Notes: generated by a model not told the origin, from the letters alone. 6,210 nucleotides of DNA from Candidatus Aenigmatarchaeota archaeon (GCA_030634615.1 DAOWAL010000075.1:1-6210), one strand, 5' to 3'; numbered from the stretch's first letter, positions 1 to 6,034 are shown. A program made the numbers and translations.

Positions 1-671
1 AGCTCATCGAAATAATAAAAAGAATTAAGCAGCGATGCGGAGTTCTCGTTTTCATGAGTATCGGTGAAAGGGATTTTGACTGTTACGACAGAATGTACAC
101 GGCAGGTGCACGCGGTGTGCTCCTAAGATTTGAAACATCGAATCCTGATATTTACAGAAAAATCCACTACAGTGACCTGAACAAAAGGATAGAGCTAATC
201 GAGTATGCTGTTAACAGAGGATATGTTGTTGCAACGGGATCATTAATAGGATTACCTGAACAAACAGAAGAAGATCTTGCAAATGACATACTCCTTGCAA
301 AATCACTAAAAGCAGAAATGTATTCATTTGGTCCACTGATACCAACTCCGGGAACGCCGCTATCGAAGTCAAAACTGGTTGACATCTCAAAAGTTCTAAA
401 ATTCATAAGCGTTGCAAGGTTCACAGACCCGGAATCAAAAATACTTGTAACAACAGCGCTTGAAACCCTTGACAAGGAAAACGGCAGTAAGAACGGACTA
501 CTTGCAGGTGCAAACTCGCTTATGATAAATGTGACACCTGACAAATACAAAGAACTGTATTCAATTTATCCAAATAAAGCCGGGAACGATAAAAAGGTTG
601 AAGACAATATTGAAGATACCTTAAAACTTCTTTACTCTCTTGGGAGAGCTCCGACAGACTTGGGGATGTAA
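1..671 (+). CDS. hydE: [FeFe]-hydrogenase H-cluster maturase HydE, 3' part (N-terminus cut by window edge)
   Basis: Radical-SAM maturase that, in the known pathway, takes the cysteine-bound Fe(CO)2CN product of HydG and converts it towards the diiron subsite of the H-cluster. The reading frame is open to the left edge (first full codon at 3), so the ATG at 54 is an internal Met. 222 residues are visible; HydE is usually about 350. The part with the CX3CX2C cluster lies outside the window. Family-like stretches, in order: an SIGE segment, LRFETSNPDIYRKIH, a GLPEQTEED loop, GPLIPTPGTPL, TTALETLD, then AGANSLMINVTP followed by a Y..LYSIYPNK segment. The GAN..M.N.TP and LY.IYP pattern separates HydE from its relatives PylB and BioB, and the adjacent hydG supports the call. 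The C-terminal 34 residues have no cysteine, so the optional second cluster of some HydE proteins (e.g. Thermotoga) is absent. The TAA stop directly abuts the hydG ATG. Confidence 0.93.
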   Translation, partial: LIEIIKRIKQRCGVLVFMSIGERDFDCYDRMYTAGARGVLLRFETSNPDIYRKIHYSDLNKRIELIEYAVNRGYVVATGSLIGLPEQTEEDLANDILLAKSLKAEMYSFGPLIPTPGTPLSKSKLVDISKVLKFISVARFTDPESKILVTTALETLDKENGSKNGLLAGANSLMINVTPDKYKELYSIYPNKAGNDKKVEDNIEDTLKLLYSLGRAPTDLGM

Positions 672-2048
672 ATGTTATCAGTTAAAGATATTGTAGACGA
701 AGAGAGAATCAATCAACTATTAGCTCAAACACTAAATTCATCAGAAGAAAAAATAAATTCGATTCTAAGTAAAGCAGAAAAAAAAGAAGGCCTGACACTT
801 GAAGAAGTTGCATATCTTCTCAATATCGAAAACCCGGCAATGATAGAAAAAATGTTTGAAACAGCCGGGAAAATAAAAAAAGAAATCTACGGGGAAAGGC
901 TTGTATTCTTTGCGCCGCTATATCTTTCAAGTTACTGTGTTAACGATTGTGAATACTGCGGATTCCACACAAGAAATACTGCACCAAGAAAAAAGCTCAC
1001 CTTGGAAGAAGTTGCAGAGCAGGTAAAAATTTTAGAGAACATGGGACACAAAAGACTTTTGCTTGAATTCGGAGAACATCCAAAGAAAAATCCAATTGAT
1101 TATGTTACAGATGTTATCAAAACAATCTATGCCACAAAGTCAAAAAATGGCGAGATAAGAAGAGTTAACATCAACATCGCAGCAACAACAGTTGATGATT
1201 ATAAAAAAATCAATGAAGCCGGAATTGGTACATACCAGCTTTTTCAGGAAACCTATCACAGGGATACATACGAAAAAATGCATTCAGGCCCAAAGGAAGA
1301 TTATGAAAGACAGCTCTTTGCACACGACCGTGCAATGGAAGCTGGAATAGATGACGTAGGTGTTGGCGTTCTTTATGGTCTATATGACTACAAATTCGAT
1401 ACTCTTGCACTAGTTTCACATTCACAGTATCTTGACAGAAAATACAACGTAGGTCCGCACACAATTTCCGTTCCAAGGTTCCAGCCGGCAGAGACCGTGA
1501 AAATCGATAGTAAATATGAAATAAACGAGAAACAACTTCTAAAAGTCATAGCAATACTCAGAATGGCCGTTCCATATACAGGCATGATAATAAGTACACG
1601 AGAAAGCCCGGAGACAAGGGCAAAAGCCTTTGAAATAGGAATCTCGCAGACAAGTGCCGCTTCAAGGACAACTCCTGGCGGATATGGCAAAGACGGTAAA
1701 CTAAAACAGTTCTCACTTCAGGATCACAGAACCGTGGAAGAAGTTCTTGAATCCATTCTCGATCAGGGATTAATACCAAGCTACTGCACAGCATGCTACA
1801 GGCTAAACAGAACAGGAGAGACGATAATGGAAATATTGAAAGCAGGTGAAATCCACAATTTGTGCAGGCCAAACGCAATTCTCACGTTCAAGGAATACTT
1901 AGAAGACTACGCATCGCAGCGCATCAAGGAAAAAGGCCAAAAAATCATAGAAAAGTATCTCAACAAGATTCCAAAAGAAGAAACCAAAAAGGAAACAATA
2001 CTCCGCCTAAAACGAATAGAAAACGGTGAGCGGGATTTGTATTTTTAA
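672..2048 (+). CDS. hydG: [FeFe]-hydrogenase H-cluster maturase HydG (tyrosine lyase, CO/CN- synthase)
   Basis: Radical-SAM enzyme that cleaves tyrosine to p-cresol and dehydroglycine. The latter becomes CO and CN- bound to an Fe-cysteine unit on a second iron-sulfur cluster, and this is passed on to HydE. 458 residues, close to the usual 460-475. The SAM-cluster motif CX3CX2C is C89, C93, C96 (CVNDCEYCGF). The HydG-specific auxiliary-cluster motif CX2CX22C is complete: C372, C375, C398. Other family blocks are RRVNINIAATTVDDY (163-177), GIGTYQLFQETYH (184-196), GVLYGLYDY (232-240), VGPHTISVPR (260-269), PYTGMIISTRE (301-311) and the C-terminal NG.RDLYF. These exclude ThiH, the nearest relative, which lacks the auxiliary cluster. 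The segment between GGYG (336-339) and the DHR motif (351-353) looks shorter than in clostridial HydG (recalled, not aligned). The ATG follows the hydE stop with zero spacing, so expression is probably translationally coupled. The only purine-rich lead is a weak GGGGA inside the hydE end. Confidence 0.97.
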   Translation: MLSVKDIVDEERINQLLAQTLNSSEEKINSILSKAEKKEGLTLEEVAYLLNIENPAMIEKMFETAGKIKKEIYGERLVFFAPLYLSSYCVNDCEYCGFHTRNTAPRKKLTLEEVAEQVKILENMGHKRLLLEFGEHPKKNPIDYVTDVIKTIYATKSKNGEIRRVNINIAATTVDDYKKINEAGIGTYQLFQETYHRDTYEKMHSGPKEDYERQLFAHDRAMEAGIDDVGVGVLYGLYDYKFDTLALVSHSQYLDRKYNVGPHTISVPRFQPAETVKIDSKYEINEKQLLKVIAILRMAVPYTGMIISTRESPETRAKAFEIGISQTSAASRTTPGGYGKDGKLKQFSLQDHRTVEEVLESILDQGLIPSYCTACYRLNRTGETIMEILKAGEIHNLCRPNAILTFKEYLEDYASQRIKEKGQKIIEKYLNKIPKEETKKETILRLKRIENGERDLYF

Positions 2049-2056
2049 AAATAAAT
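2042..2056. terminator. AT-rich convergent junction, probable bidirectional terminator
   Basis: The hydG stop (2046-2048) and the isomerase stop (2057-2059, other strand) are 8 bp apart. The DNA across the junction has the perfect palindrome TTTTTAAAAA at 2042-2051. Read on the minus strand, the isomerase stop is followed at once by ATTTATTTTTA. Archaeal RNA polymerase terminates at T-tracts without needing a stem-loop, so this stretch is the best candidate for ending the minus-strand unit. For the plus strand the only T-run is the T5 that overlaps the hydG stop, which is weaker. No GC-rich hairpin is present. Confidence 0.45.
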
Positions 2057-2971
2057 TTACCTGAACATCCATGGATATGCATGTCTCACTTTGTGTACAA
2101 GTTCTTCCGGTACAACATCACCGAATTCTGATATTACTGCTTTTATGAGAGGTGGCTCAACTCTTTCAAATGCCATGTTCTCGATTGTTACACCTTTCTT
2201 TGGTGCTTTGTACTCTATCTCTTTTGGATGCCTTTTTTCTATTGGTTCGTCAGCTCCGTACACTGTCTTTGGATCAAACTTCCACGAATCAGCACACACG
2301 TAAACCGGTACATTGTGCTTTTCAGCAACCATTGCAAACATCTCGCTGCCGATCTTGTTTATCACGTGTCCTGAGCTTGTTATCGCGTCTGATCCTATGA
2401 GCATAAGATCGCATTCTTTCAGAGCAATGTTTGCTCCAGAGTCTACAAAATGCTTTATTGGTATTTTTGCTTTTACCATGTCTTTGACAGTTTTTCTGCC
2501 TTGGAAAAGCGGTCTGGTTTCCGTGTTATAGACTTCAAATTTCTTGCCCTGCTCTTTTGCTTTGAGAAGAACCCCGACAACACTTGATGAGTGGCAGTGT
2601 GTGAATATTTTCATTCCGCTCTTGATTTTGTTTGCACCAATCTCAAAAATTTCTTCTTCGGTTGTTTCGTAGTGATATAATGTCTGTCTGCACGCTGAAA
2701 ACAATTTGCTTACAAGTTCTTCAGGTGTTCCCGATTTACCAATTGTAATTTTCACAAAATTTATGGAATTTCTTAGAAGTGGTTCAGTTGGTCTTGCACT
2801 TTCAAGTTTAGAACAGGCTGCGTTGAACTTTTTAAAAAAAGCTTCGCTGGTTTTGATTTTTTTACCTGAGAAATGATTCATGAGAGCTTTCATGGATGCC
2901 TTTGCTATATTTTCTGCTCCCTGAATCTTGACAGACTTAATATCCTTGATAATTTCTTTGAAGTCTTTCAT
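2057..2971 (-). CDS. Ribose-1,5-bisphosphate isomerase, e2b2 / eIF2B-like family
   Basis: Predicted to isomerise ribose 1,5-bisphosphate to ribulose 1,5-bisphosphate in the archaeal AMP/nucleoside salvage route that feeds type III RuBisCO. 304 residues, against 322 for the Thermococcus enzyme. Layout: helical N-terminus with the IQGAENIAKA segment (16-25), then a Rossmann-like C-terminal domain. The THCHSSS block carries C126 and the LIGSDAI block carries D195. Their spacing of 69 equals that of the catalytic Cys133/Asp202 pair I recall for the Thermococcus enzyme. TETRP (150-154), NKIGSEMFA (205-213), a KFDP stretch (231-234) and IEKR (244-247) also fit the family. The start lies 7 bp after the tbp stop with no clear Shine-Dalgarno, which implies co-transcription with tbp. 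Alternatives in the same superfamily are methylthioribose-1-phosphate isomerase or an aIF2B subunit. THCHSSS plus the C/D pair favours the isomerase, but no AMP phosphorylase or RuBisCO gene is in view to confirm the pathway. Confidence 0.8.
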   Translation of the reverse strand: MKDFKEIIKDIKSVKIQGAENIAKASMKALMNHFSGKKIKTSEAFFKKFNAACSKLESARPTEPLLRNSINFVKITIGKSGTPEELVSKLFSACRQTLYHYETTEEEIFEIGANKIKSGMKIFTHCHSSSVVGVLLKAKEQGKKFEVYNTETRPLFQGRKTVKDMVKAKIPIKHFVDSGANIALKECDLMLIGSDAITSSGHVINKIGSEMFAMVAEKHNVPVYVCADSWKFDPKTVYGADEPIEKRHPKEIEYKAPKKGVTIENMAFERVEPPLIKAVISEFGDVVPEELVHKVRHAYPWMFR

Positions 2972-2978
2972 ATCAACG

Positions 2979-3602
2979 TTATTTCTTTTTAGGTTTTACT
3001 TTAGGATCAGTTCCTTCAATATTTTTCTTTTCAGGTTTCATTGGTTTTACCTTAAGACCAATTCCTTCAAGACTTTTCTTGAAATTGTTAAGTGCTATGT
3101 TTATGTCTTTAAGGTTTCTTCCACCGGTGCAGATTATTTTACCTGAACCGAATAGCAAGAATGCTGTTCTTGGACTTTTCATTCTGTAAACAAGTCCCGG
3201 AAACTGCTCTGGTTCATATTCAACATCTTCCATTTGTATTGCTATATCTTCAAGCATGATTTTCGGTTTTACGGCAATCTGTGTTGAAGCGACAATGTTT
3301 TCTATGCTTATGTCGAATTTGGTTGGCATTTTGATTCCTGTTTTTTCTATGTCCTTCACTATTTTCCTCATAGCCTCTTTTGCCATTTCGATGCTCTTTG
3401 CACCCGTACAAACTATTTTACCTGATGAGAAGATAAGTGCTGCTGCCCTTGGATCCTTTATCCTGTAAACAAGCCCCGGAAACTGCTCTGGTTCATATTC
3501 AGTGTTTTCCATTTTCACAACGAGCTTGTTAAGAACGATTTTAACACCAAGTACGGCAAATGCCACGACATTCTCAACCTTTATTGGAAATTCTATCATC
3601 AT
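2979..3602 (-). CDS. tbp: TATA-box binding protein (TBP), with an extended basic C-terminal tail
   Basis: Basal transcription factor that binds and bends the TATA box and recruits TFB and RNA polymerase. The saddle is made of two direct repeats, about residues 8-93 and 97-186, each with EYEPEQFPGLVYR and a following SGKI..CTG block. All four intercalating phenylalanines expected from yeast TBP are present: F41, F58, F134, F151. 207 residues against the usual 180-190. The excess is a Lys/Pro tail: residues 183-207 hold 10 Lys and 3 acidic residues, whereas many archaeal TBPs end in an acidic tail. The tail arose from a tandem duplication (175-187 resembles 192-204). Two ATGs are adjacent (3600-3602 and 3597-3599). 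GAGGTG at 3605-3610 sits 2 bp from the first and 5 bp from the second, so the second may be the real start (206 residues). The isomerase gene follows after 7 bp. Confidence 0.97.
   Translation of the reverse strand: MMIEFPIKVENVVAFAVLGVKIVLNKLVVKMENTEYEPEQFPGLVYRIKDPRAAALIFSSGKIVCTGAKSIEMAKEAMRKIVKDIEKTGIKMPTKFDISIENIVASTQIAVKPKIMLEDIAIQMEDVEYEPEQFPGLVYRMKSPRTAFLLFGSGKIICTGGRNLKDINIALNNFKKSLEGIGLKVKPMKPEKKNIEGTDPKVKPKKK
2992..3080 (-). repeat. Tandem 51-bp-period duplication at the 3' end of tbp
   Basis: Positions 2992-3029 and 3043-3080 align without gaps over 38 bp with 32 matches, offset by 51 bp (17 codons). In protein terms, KKSLEGIGLKVKP (175-187), the end of the last TBP helix and its tail, recurs as KKNIEGTDPKVKP (192-204). 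The offset is a multiple of three, so the frame is kept. The second protein copy forms the basic tail. Confidence 0.85.
3184..3501 (-). repeat. Near-identical DNA in the two half-repeats of tbp
   Basis: Positions 3184-3222 and 3463-3501 (39 bp each, offset 279 bp = 93 codons) differ at one base only (T3195 versus C3474). They encode the EYEPEQFPGLVYR stretch in each half of the saddle. Flanking DNA is also similar but clearly more diverged. The protein duplication is ancient and universal in TBP; the near-identity at DNA level is what is unusual. Confidence 0.85.
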
Positions 3603-3604
3603 AA

Positions 3605-3610
3605 CACCTC
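3605..3610 (-). promoter_or_regulatory. Shine-Dalgarno sequence of tbp
   Basis: GAGGTG on the minus strand, a good match to the archaeal 16S 3' end complement (GGAGGTGAT). The spacing is 2 bp to the first ATG and 5 bp to the second, so it favours the second Met as the start. It also implies that the tbp mRNA has a 5' leader, unlike kae1 and mre11, which show no such site. Confidence 0.7.
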
Positions 3611-3643
3611 TATAATATTATAATTATATTAAAGTATAGTAAA
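3611..3643 (-). promoter_or_regulatory. Probable tbp promoter: long AT-only tract with TATA-like sites
   Basis: The 62-bp gap between mre11 and tbp holds an almost pure A/T tract on the minus strand. It offers two TATA-like sequences: TTTAATATA at 3625-3633 and TACTATACTT around 3632-3641. The upstream one would place the start site about 10 bp before the ATG, which leaves room for the Shine-Dalgarno; the downstream one would put it almost on the ATG. I therefore favour the upstream one. The rest of the gap (3644-3664) shows nothing else, apart from being the likely place where mre11 transcripts end. Confidence 0.5.
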
Positions 3644-3664
3644 TAAGGTGGGTAAAGTCTTATA

Positions 3665-4978
3665 TTAATTAAGTTTTCCAACTTTGCCAAAAAGTTTGCT
3701 TTGTTGATGCTTTTTTTGCAATTTTTTGCTGTGCTTTTCTTCTTTTTCTGTTTTTTTCACAGTTGGCATACTAAGAAGGTTTACCATGACATCATCAGTC
3801 TTACCCTCGACCAGTAACTCGAAGATGTCCTCAAATTTCTTTTCCGAAAGTCCTGCATTTTTTAGATTTGACAATAGTATCTTTCTACCCATCTCCTCCA
3901 CTGAGAGTTTATGTTCTTCTAGTGTTTTAGTTGGTAGATCTTTTTCTGTTTTTTCTTTTTTGAATGATAGCAATGCTTTATCGCCGAATTTAGTTTCCAA
4001 TTCACTTACGAATGTATCGCTTACTTCACCCTTTAAACTCACTCTGATAAGTGGTTTTTTACCGTCACTTTCACTCACGATTTTTTGCAGTTCAATTTCA
4101 ACGTCTTTAACATTCGGTTTTTTGTATTCCCTGTAATACATCTTTCTCTGATTATCGAGTTCTATCCAGTGTATTGTAACGTCTCCTTTTTCTACTGTCT
4201 TTGCAGGTCTTGGTTTTACATCCCTTGTGATATCCCTCACAGAAGTATCGATAATCCAAAAACCCTTAGGTTTTTCTGATTCTGCTTTTAGCTGTGTTGG
4301 TACAAGAGAACCGGTTATTAAAAACGGTTTTCCGTCATGTTCACCTATCTCTGCTTCGTGTATGTGACCGTTTATGTAAACATCAAATCCTTTGGGAATT
4401 TTTGCAAGTTCAATTGTATTTGGGGCGTACATGAATTCCTTAACTGACTGATGCATCAGAAATATGTTAAATGTACCGTGTTCCGGTTTTGGGTCCCAGT
4501 TTCCAAGAACGCTTTCAGAATATTGATCAGGTACACCGGAAATTCCATGAATAGCAACGCGTTCTCCTTCCTTTTCAAATACGACACCGTTGCAGTGCAG
4601 GTATGTTAAGAATCCGGCCTTTTCAAGCGCTTCCACAGGGTTAAGCAGCCCCTTTGCCCTTCTTTCATGGTTACCGTGTATTGCAACAATCGGTGTTCCC
4701 ATGAGAGCTATTTCAGATATCTTTGAAATGTCCTTCCCAAGTCCCTGTACGAGTTTGATATCGTTTTGTAAGAGAAGCGGAGAAACCATAATTTCCATGG
4801 CTTTCACGAATGCCTCGTTTGTCGGATTTTTAGTATCAAAAAGATCTCCACCAAGCAAGATCAAATCGCAGTCAGATGTTTTCTCAATTGCTTCTGCAAA
4901 TGCTTCGTAAGAATCATTCTCTCTTTCTGTTCCCAAACCAGAACAAAAATGCATATCAGATAAAATAGCTATTCTCAT
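3665..4978 (-). CDS. mre11: Mre11-like DNA double-strand-break repair nuclease (metallophosphoesterase)
   Basis: Predicted Mn-dependent 3'-5' exo/endonuclease that works with the ATPase Rad50 in resecting DNA ends. 437 residues, as for archaeal Mre11 (about 330-430). The phosphoesterase motifs are all present in order: D8-x-H10 (SDMH), GGDLFD (43-48), GNHE (102-105), LMH with H176, and GHIH with H205/H207. The capping region follows, then a C-terminal helical segment (about 353-402, with EEMGRKILLSNLKNAG and FEDIFELLVEG) that resembles a Rad50-binding region. The last 35 residues are Lys-rich (about 406-437), probably disordered or DNA-binding. No rad50, herA or nurA gene is in view, although these often neighbour mre11 in archaea. 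The start is 36 bp downstream of the kae1 stop, with a TATA-like tract and no Shine-Dalgarno. A less specific SbcD-like phosphoesterase is the alternative. Confidence 0.85.
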   Translation of the reverse strand: MRIAILSDMHFCSGLGTERENDSYEAFAEAIEKTSDCDLILLGGDLFDTKNPTNEAFVKAMEIMVSPLLLQNDIKLVQGLGKDISKISEIALMGTPIVAIHGNHERRAKGLLNPVEALEKAGFLTYLHCNGVVFEKEGERVAIHGISGVPDQYSESVLGNWDPKPEHGTFNIFLMHQSVKEFMYAPNTIELAKIPKGFDVYINGHIHEAEIGEHDGKPFLITGSLVPTQLKAESEKPKGFWIIDTSVRDITRDVKPRPAKTVEKGDVTIHWIELDNQRKMYYREYKKPNVKDVEIELQKIVSESDGKKPLIRVSLKGEVSDTFVSELETKFGDKALLSFKKEKTEKDLPTKTLEEHKLSVEEMGRKILLSNLKNAGLSEKKFEDIFELLVEGKTDDVMVNLLSMPTVKKTEKEEKHSKKLQKKHQQSKLFGKVGKLN

Positions 4979-5000
4979 AGTTTCTATTTGATTGCTTTTC

Positions 5001-5010
5001 TTAAAAATAA
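5001..5010 (-). promoter_or_regulatory. Possible TATA box of mre11 (leaderless) or kae1 T-tract terminator
   Basis: TTATTTTTAA on the minus strand, 23-32 bp upstream of the mre11 ATG and just after the kae1 stop. The distance fits a TATA box whose start site coincides with the ATG, and no Shine-Dalgarno is seen. The T5 run could equally end kae1 transcripts. Both roles are inference. Confidence 0.4.
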
Positions 5011-5014
5011 TACT

Positions 5015-5998
5015 TTAGGAAATCCAGCTTATTTCAACGTCGTCAGTTCTCCATCTCGAATCAACATCTGCTTTATCAGGATTCATCTTCTGCTCTGACT
5101 TGTATGCAATTATTCCATTCCATGCTATCATTGCACCCTGATCACCACTGAGATCTCTTGGTACTACTTCAAACTTCCCGCCACGTTCTTTTGCCATTGT
5201 TTTAAGCATTTGCTGAAGACGTTTATTTGCTGCAACTCCGCCTGTTAGGAGGACTTCACTTTTACCCAGATGCGCCAATGCTCTTTCAGTAACTTCTGTC
5301 AGCATTGAAAAGAATGTTTCCTGTATGGAATAACAAAGGTTTTCCAATGATTCACCCTTCTCACGTTTTTGTATGCATGATGTCAGTATTCCTGAAAACG
5401 ACAAGTCCATCCCTTTGACAACATAAGGAAGGTCTACCCACTTGCCTTTCAGTGCAATTTGTTCAATTTCAGGAGCCTGTGGGAAGTCAAGACCCATTGC
5501 ACGACCAAATTTGTCGAGTGCATTACCAACTCCTATGTCCATACATTCGCCAAATATTCTGTATTTTCCTTCTGAAAATGAAATAATCTGAGTGTTTGCA
5601 CCGGATACATACACAACAACGGGATTCTTTAGTCCTGTTGTCTGTCTCCCTATCTCTATGTGTGAAACACAGTGATTTACTCCAACAAGAGGTTTTTTGT
5701 ATTTTTTGGCAGTTTCTATTGCAAAATCCTTACCTTTGTACAGACATGGTGGAAGACCTGGTCCTCTTGAATAAGAAATCAAATTAATATCATCCATGGT
5801 AAGTTTAGCTGTTTTAAGCGCCTGTTCTAAAATTTTAGGAGCAACTTCCAAATGATGCTTACCGGCATCCATGGGAATTATTCCCCACCCGGTCTTAGGC
5901 TTGTACATGTCTCTTTCATTCGCAAGGACATTCCCTTTATCGTCACATATTCCTATACCGAATGTGTGTGCAGTTGCTTCAATACCCAGACATATCAT
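5015..5998 (-). CDS. kae1: tRNA N6-adenosine threonylcarbamoyltransferase Kae1 (TsaD/Gcp family)
   Basis: Catalytic subunit of the KEOPS complex. It transfers the threonylcarbamoyl group from TC-AMP to A37 of ANN-decoding tRNAs (t6A). 327 residues, the usual length for stand-alone archaeal Kae1 (about 324). ASKHA-fold with metal ligands H109 and H113 (NHCVSHIE), probably Y130, and D286 (SGDQGAM). Nucleotide-binding blocks: VSGANTQ (131-137), DIGVGNALDKFGRAMGL (154-170) and TGGVAANKRL (252-261). The N-terminal GIEATAHTFGIGI and the GWGIIP....HH region are also typical. The ORF ends after the Kae1 domain, so there is no fusion to the kinase Bud32 as in Methanocaldococcus; Bud32 must be encoded elsewhere. 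The ATG start matches the family's N-terminus. There is no Shine-Dalgarno, and a TATA-like tract lies about 25 bp upstream. Confidence 0.97.
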   Translation of the reverse strand: MICLGIEATAHTFGIGICDDKGNVLANERDMYKPKTGWGIIPMDAGKHHLEVAPKILEQALKTAKLTMDDINLISYSRGPGLPPCLYKGKDFAIETAKKYKKPLVGVNHCVSHIEIGRQTTGLKNPVVVYVSGANTQIISFSEGKYRIFGECMDIGVGNALDKFGRAMGLDFPQAPEIEQIALKGKWVDLPYVVKGMDLSFSGILTSCIQKREKGESLENLCYSIQETFFSMLTEVTERALAHLGKSEVLLTGGVAANKRLQQMLKTMAKERGGKFEVVPRDLSGDQGAMIAWNGIIAYKSEQKMNPDKADVDSRWRTDDVEISWIS

Positions 5999-6018
5999 AG
6001 AAATTAGTTGATTACCGT

Positions 6019-6028
6019 ATTAAAAAAT
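6019..6028 (-). promoter_or_regulatory. Possible TATA box of kae1 (leaderless) or upstream T-tract terminator
   Basis: ATTTTTTAAT on the minus strand, 21-30 bp before the kae1 ATG, in the 36-bp gap after the membrane-protein gene. The spacing suits a leaderless archaeal promoter. The T6 run could also terminate the upstream gene. The element lies at nearly the same distance as the one before mre11. Confidence 0.4.
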
Positions 6029-6034
6029 CAATAT

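Noticed and set aside
54..671. A stand-alone 205-residue gene starting at the ATG at position 54
   Set aside because: The frame continues open upstream to the window edge and encodes HydE-like sequence before that Met, so it is an internal codon of a truncated gene.
1..671. Pyrrolysine-pathway PylB or biotin synthase instead of HydE
   Set aside because: The GAN..M.N.TP and LYSIYP segments and the abutting hydG fit HydE. No pyl or bio gene is in view.
1558..1878. Open frames of 88-127 codons antisense to hydE and hydG (also 167-550, 1210-1476, 1388-1690)
   Set aside because: They lie wholly inside well-supported genes on the other strand and their translations show no recognisable domain.
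2057..2971. A translation initiation factor 2B subunit with a role in translation
   Set aside because: Archaeal proteins with THCHSSS and the Cys/Asp pair at this spacing belong to the sugar-phosphate isomerase branch. The aIF2B name is historical; some doubt is kept in the feature confidence.
3611..3664. A small RNA or riboswitch in the 62-bp gap upstream of tbp
   Set aside because: The gap is nearly pure A/T with no stable stem and is adequately explained as a promoter.
3665..3710. A PCNA-interacting (PIP) box in the QQSKLF end of Mre11
   Set aside because: The required aromatic pair after Q-x-x-hydrophobic is missing.
3726..4136. Plus-strand open frames opposite mre11 (also 4590-4910), giving Ser/Phe-rich peptides
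   Set aside because: The composition is what the complement of a Lys/Glu-rich gene yields; mre11 motifs fully explain this DNA.
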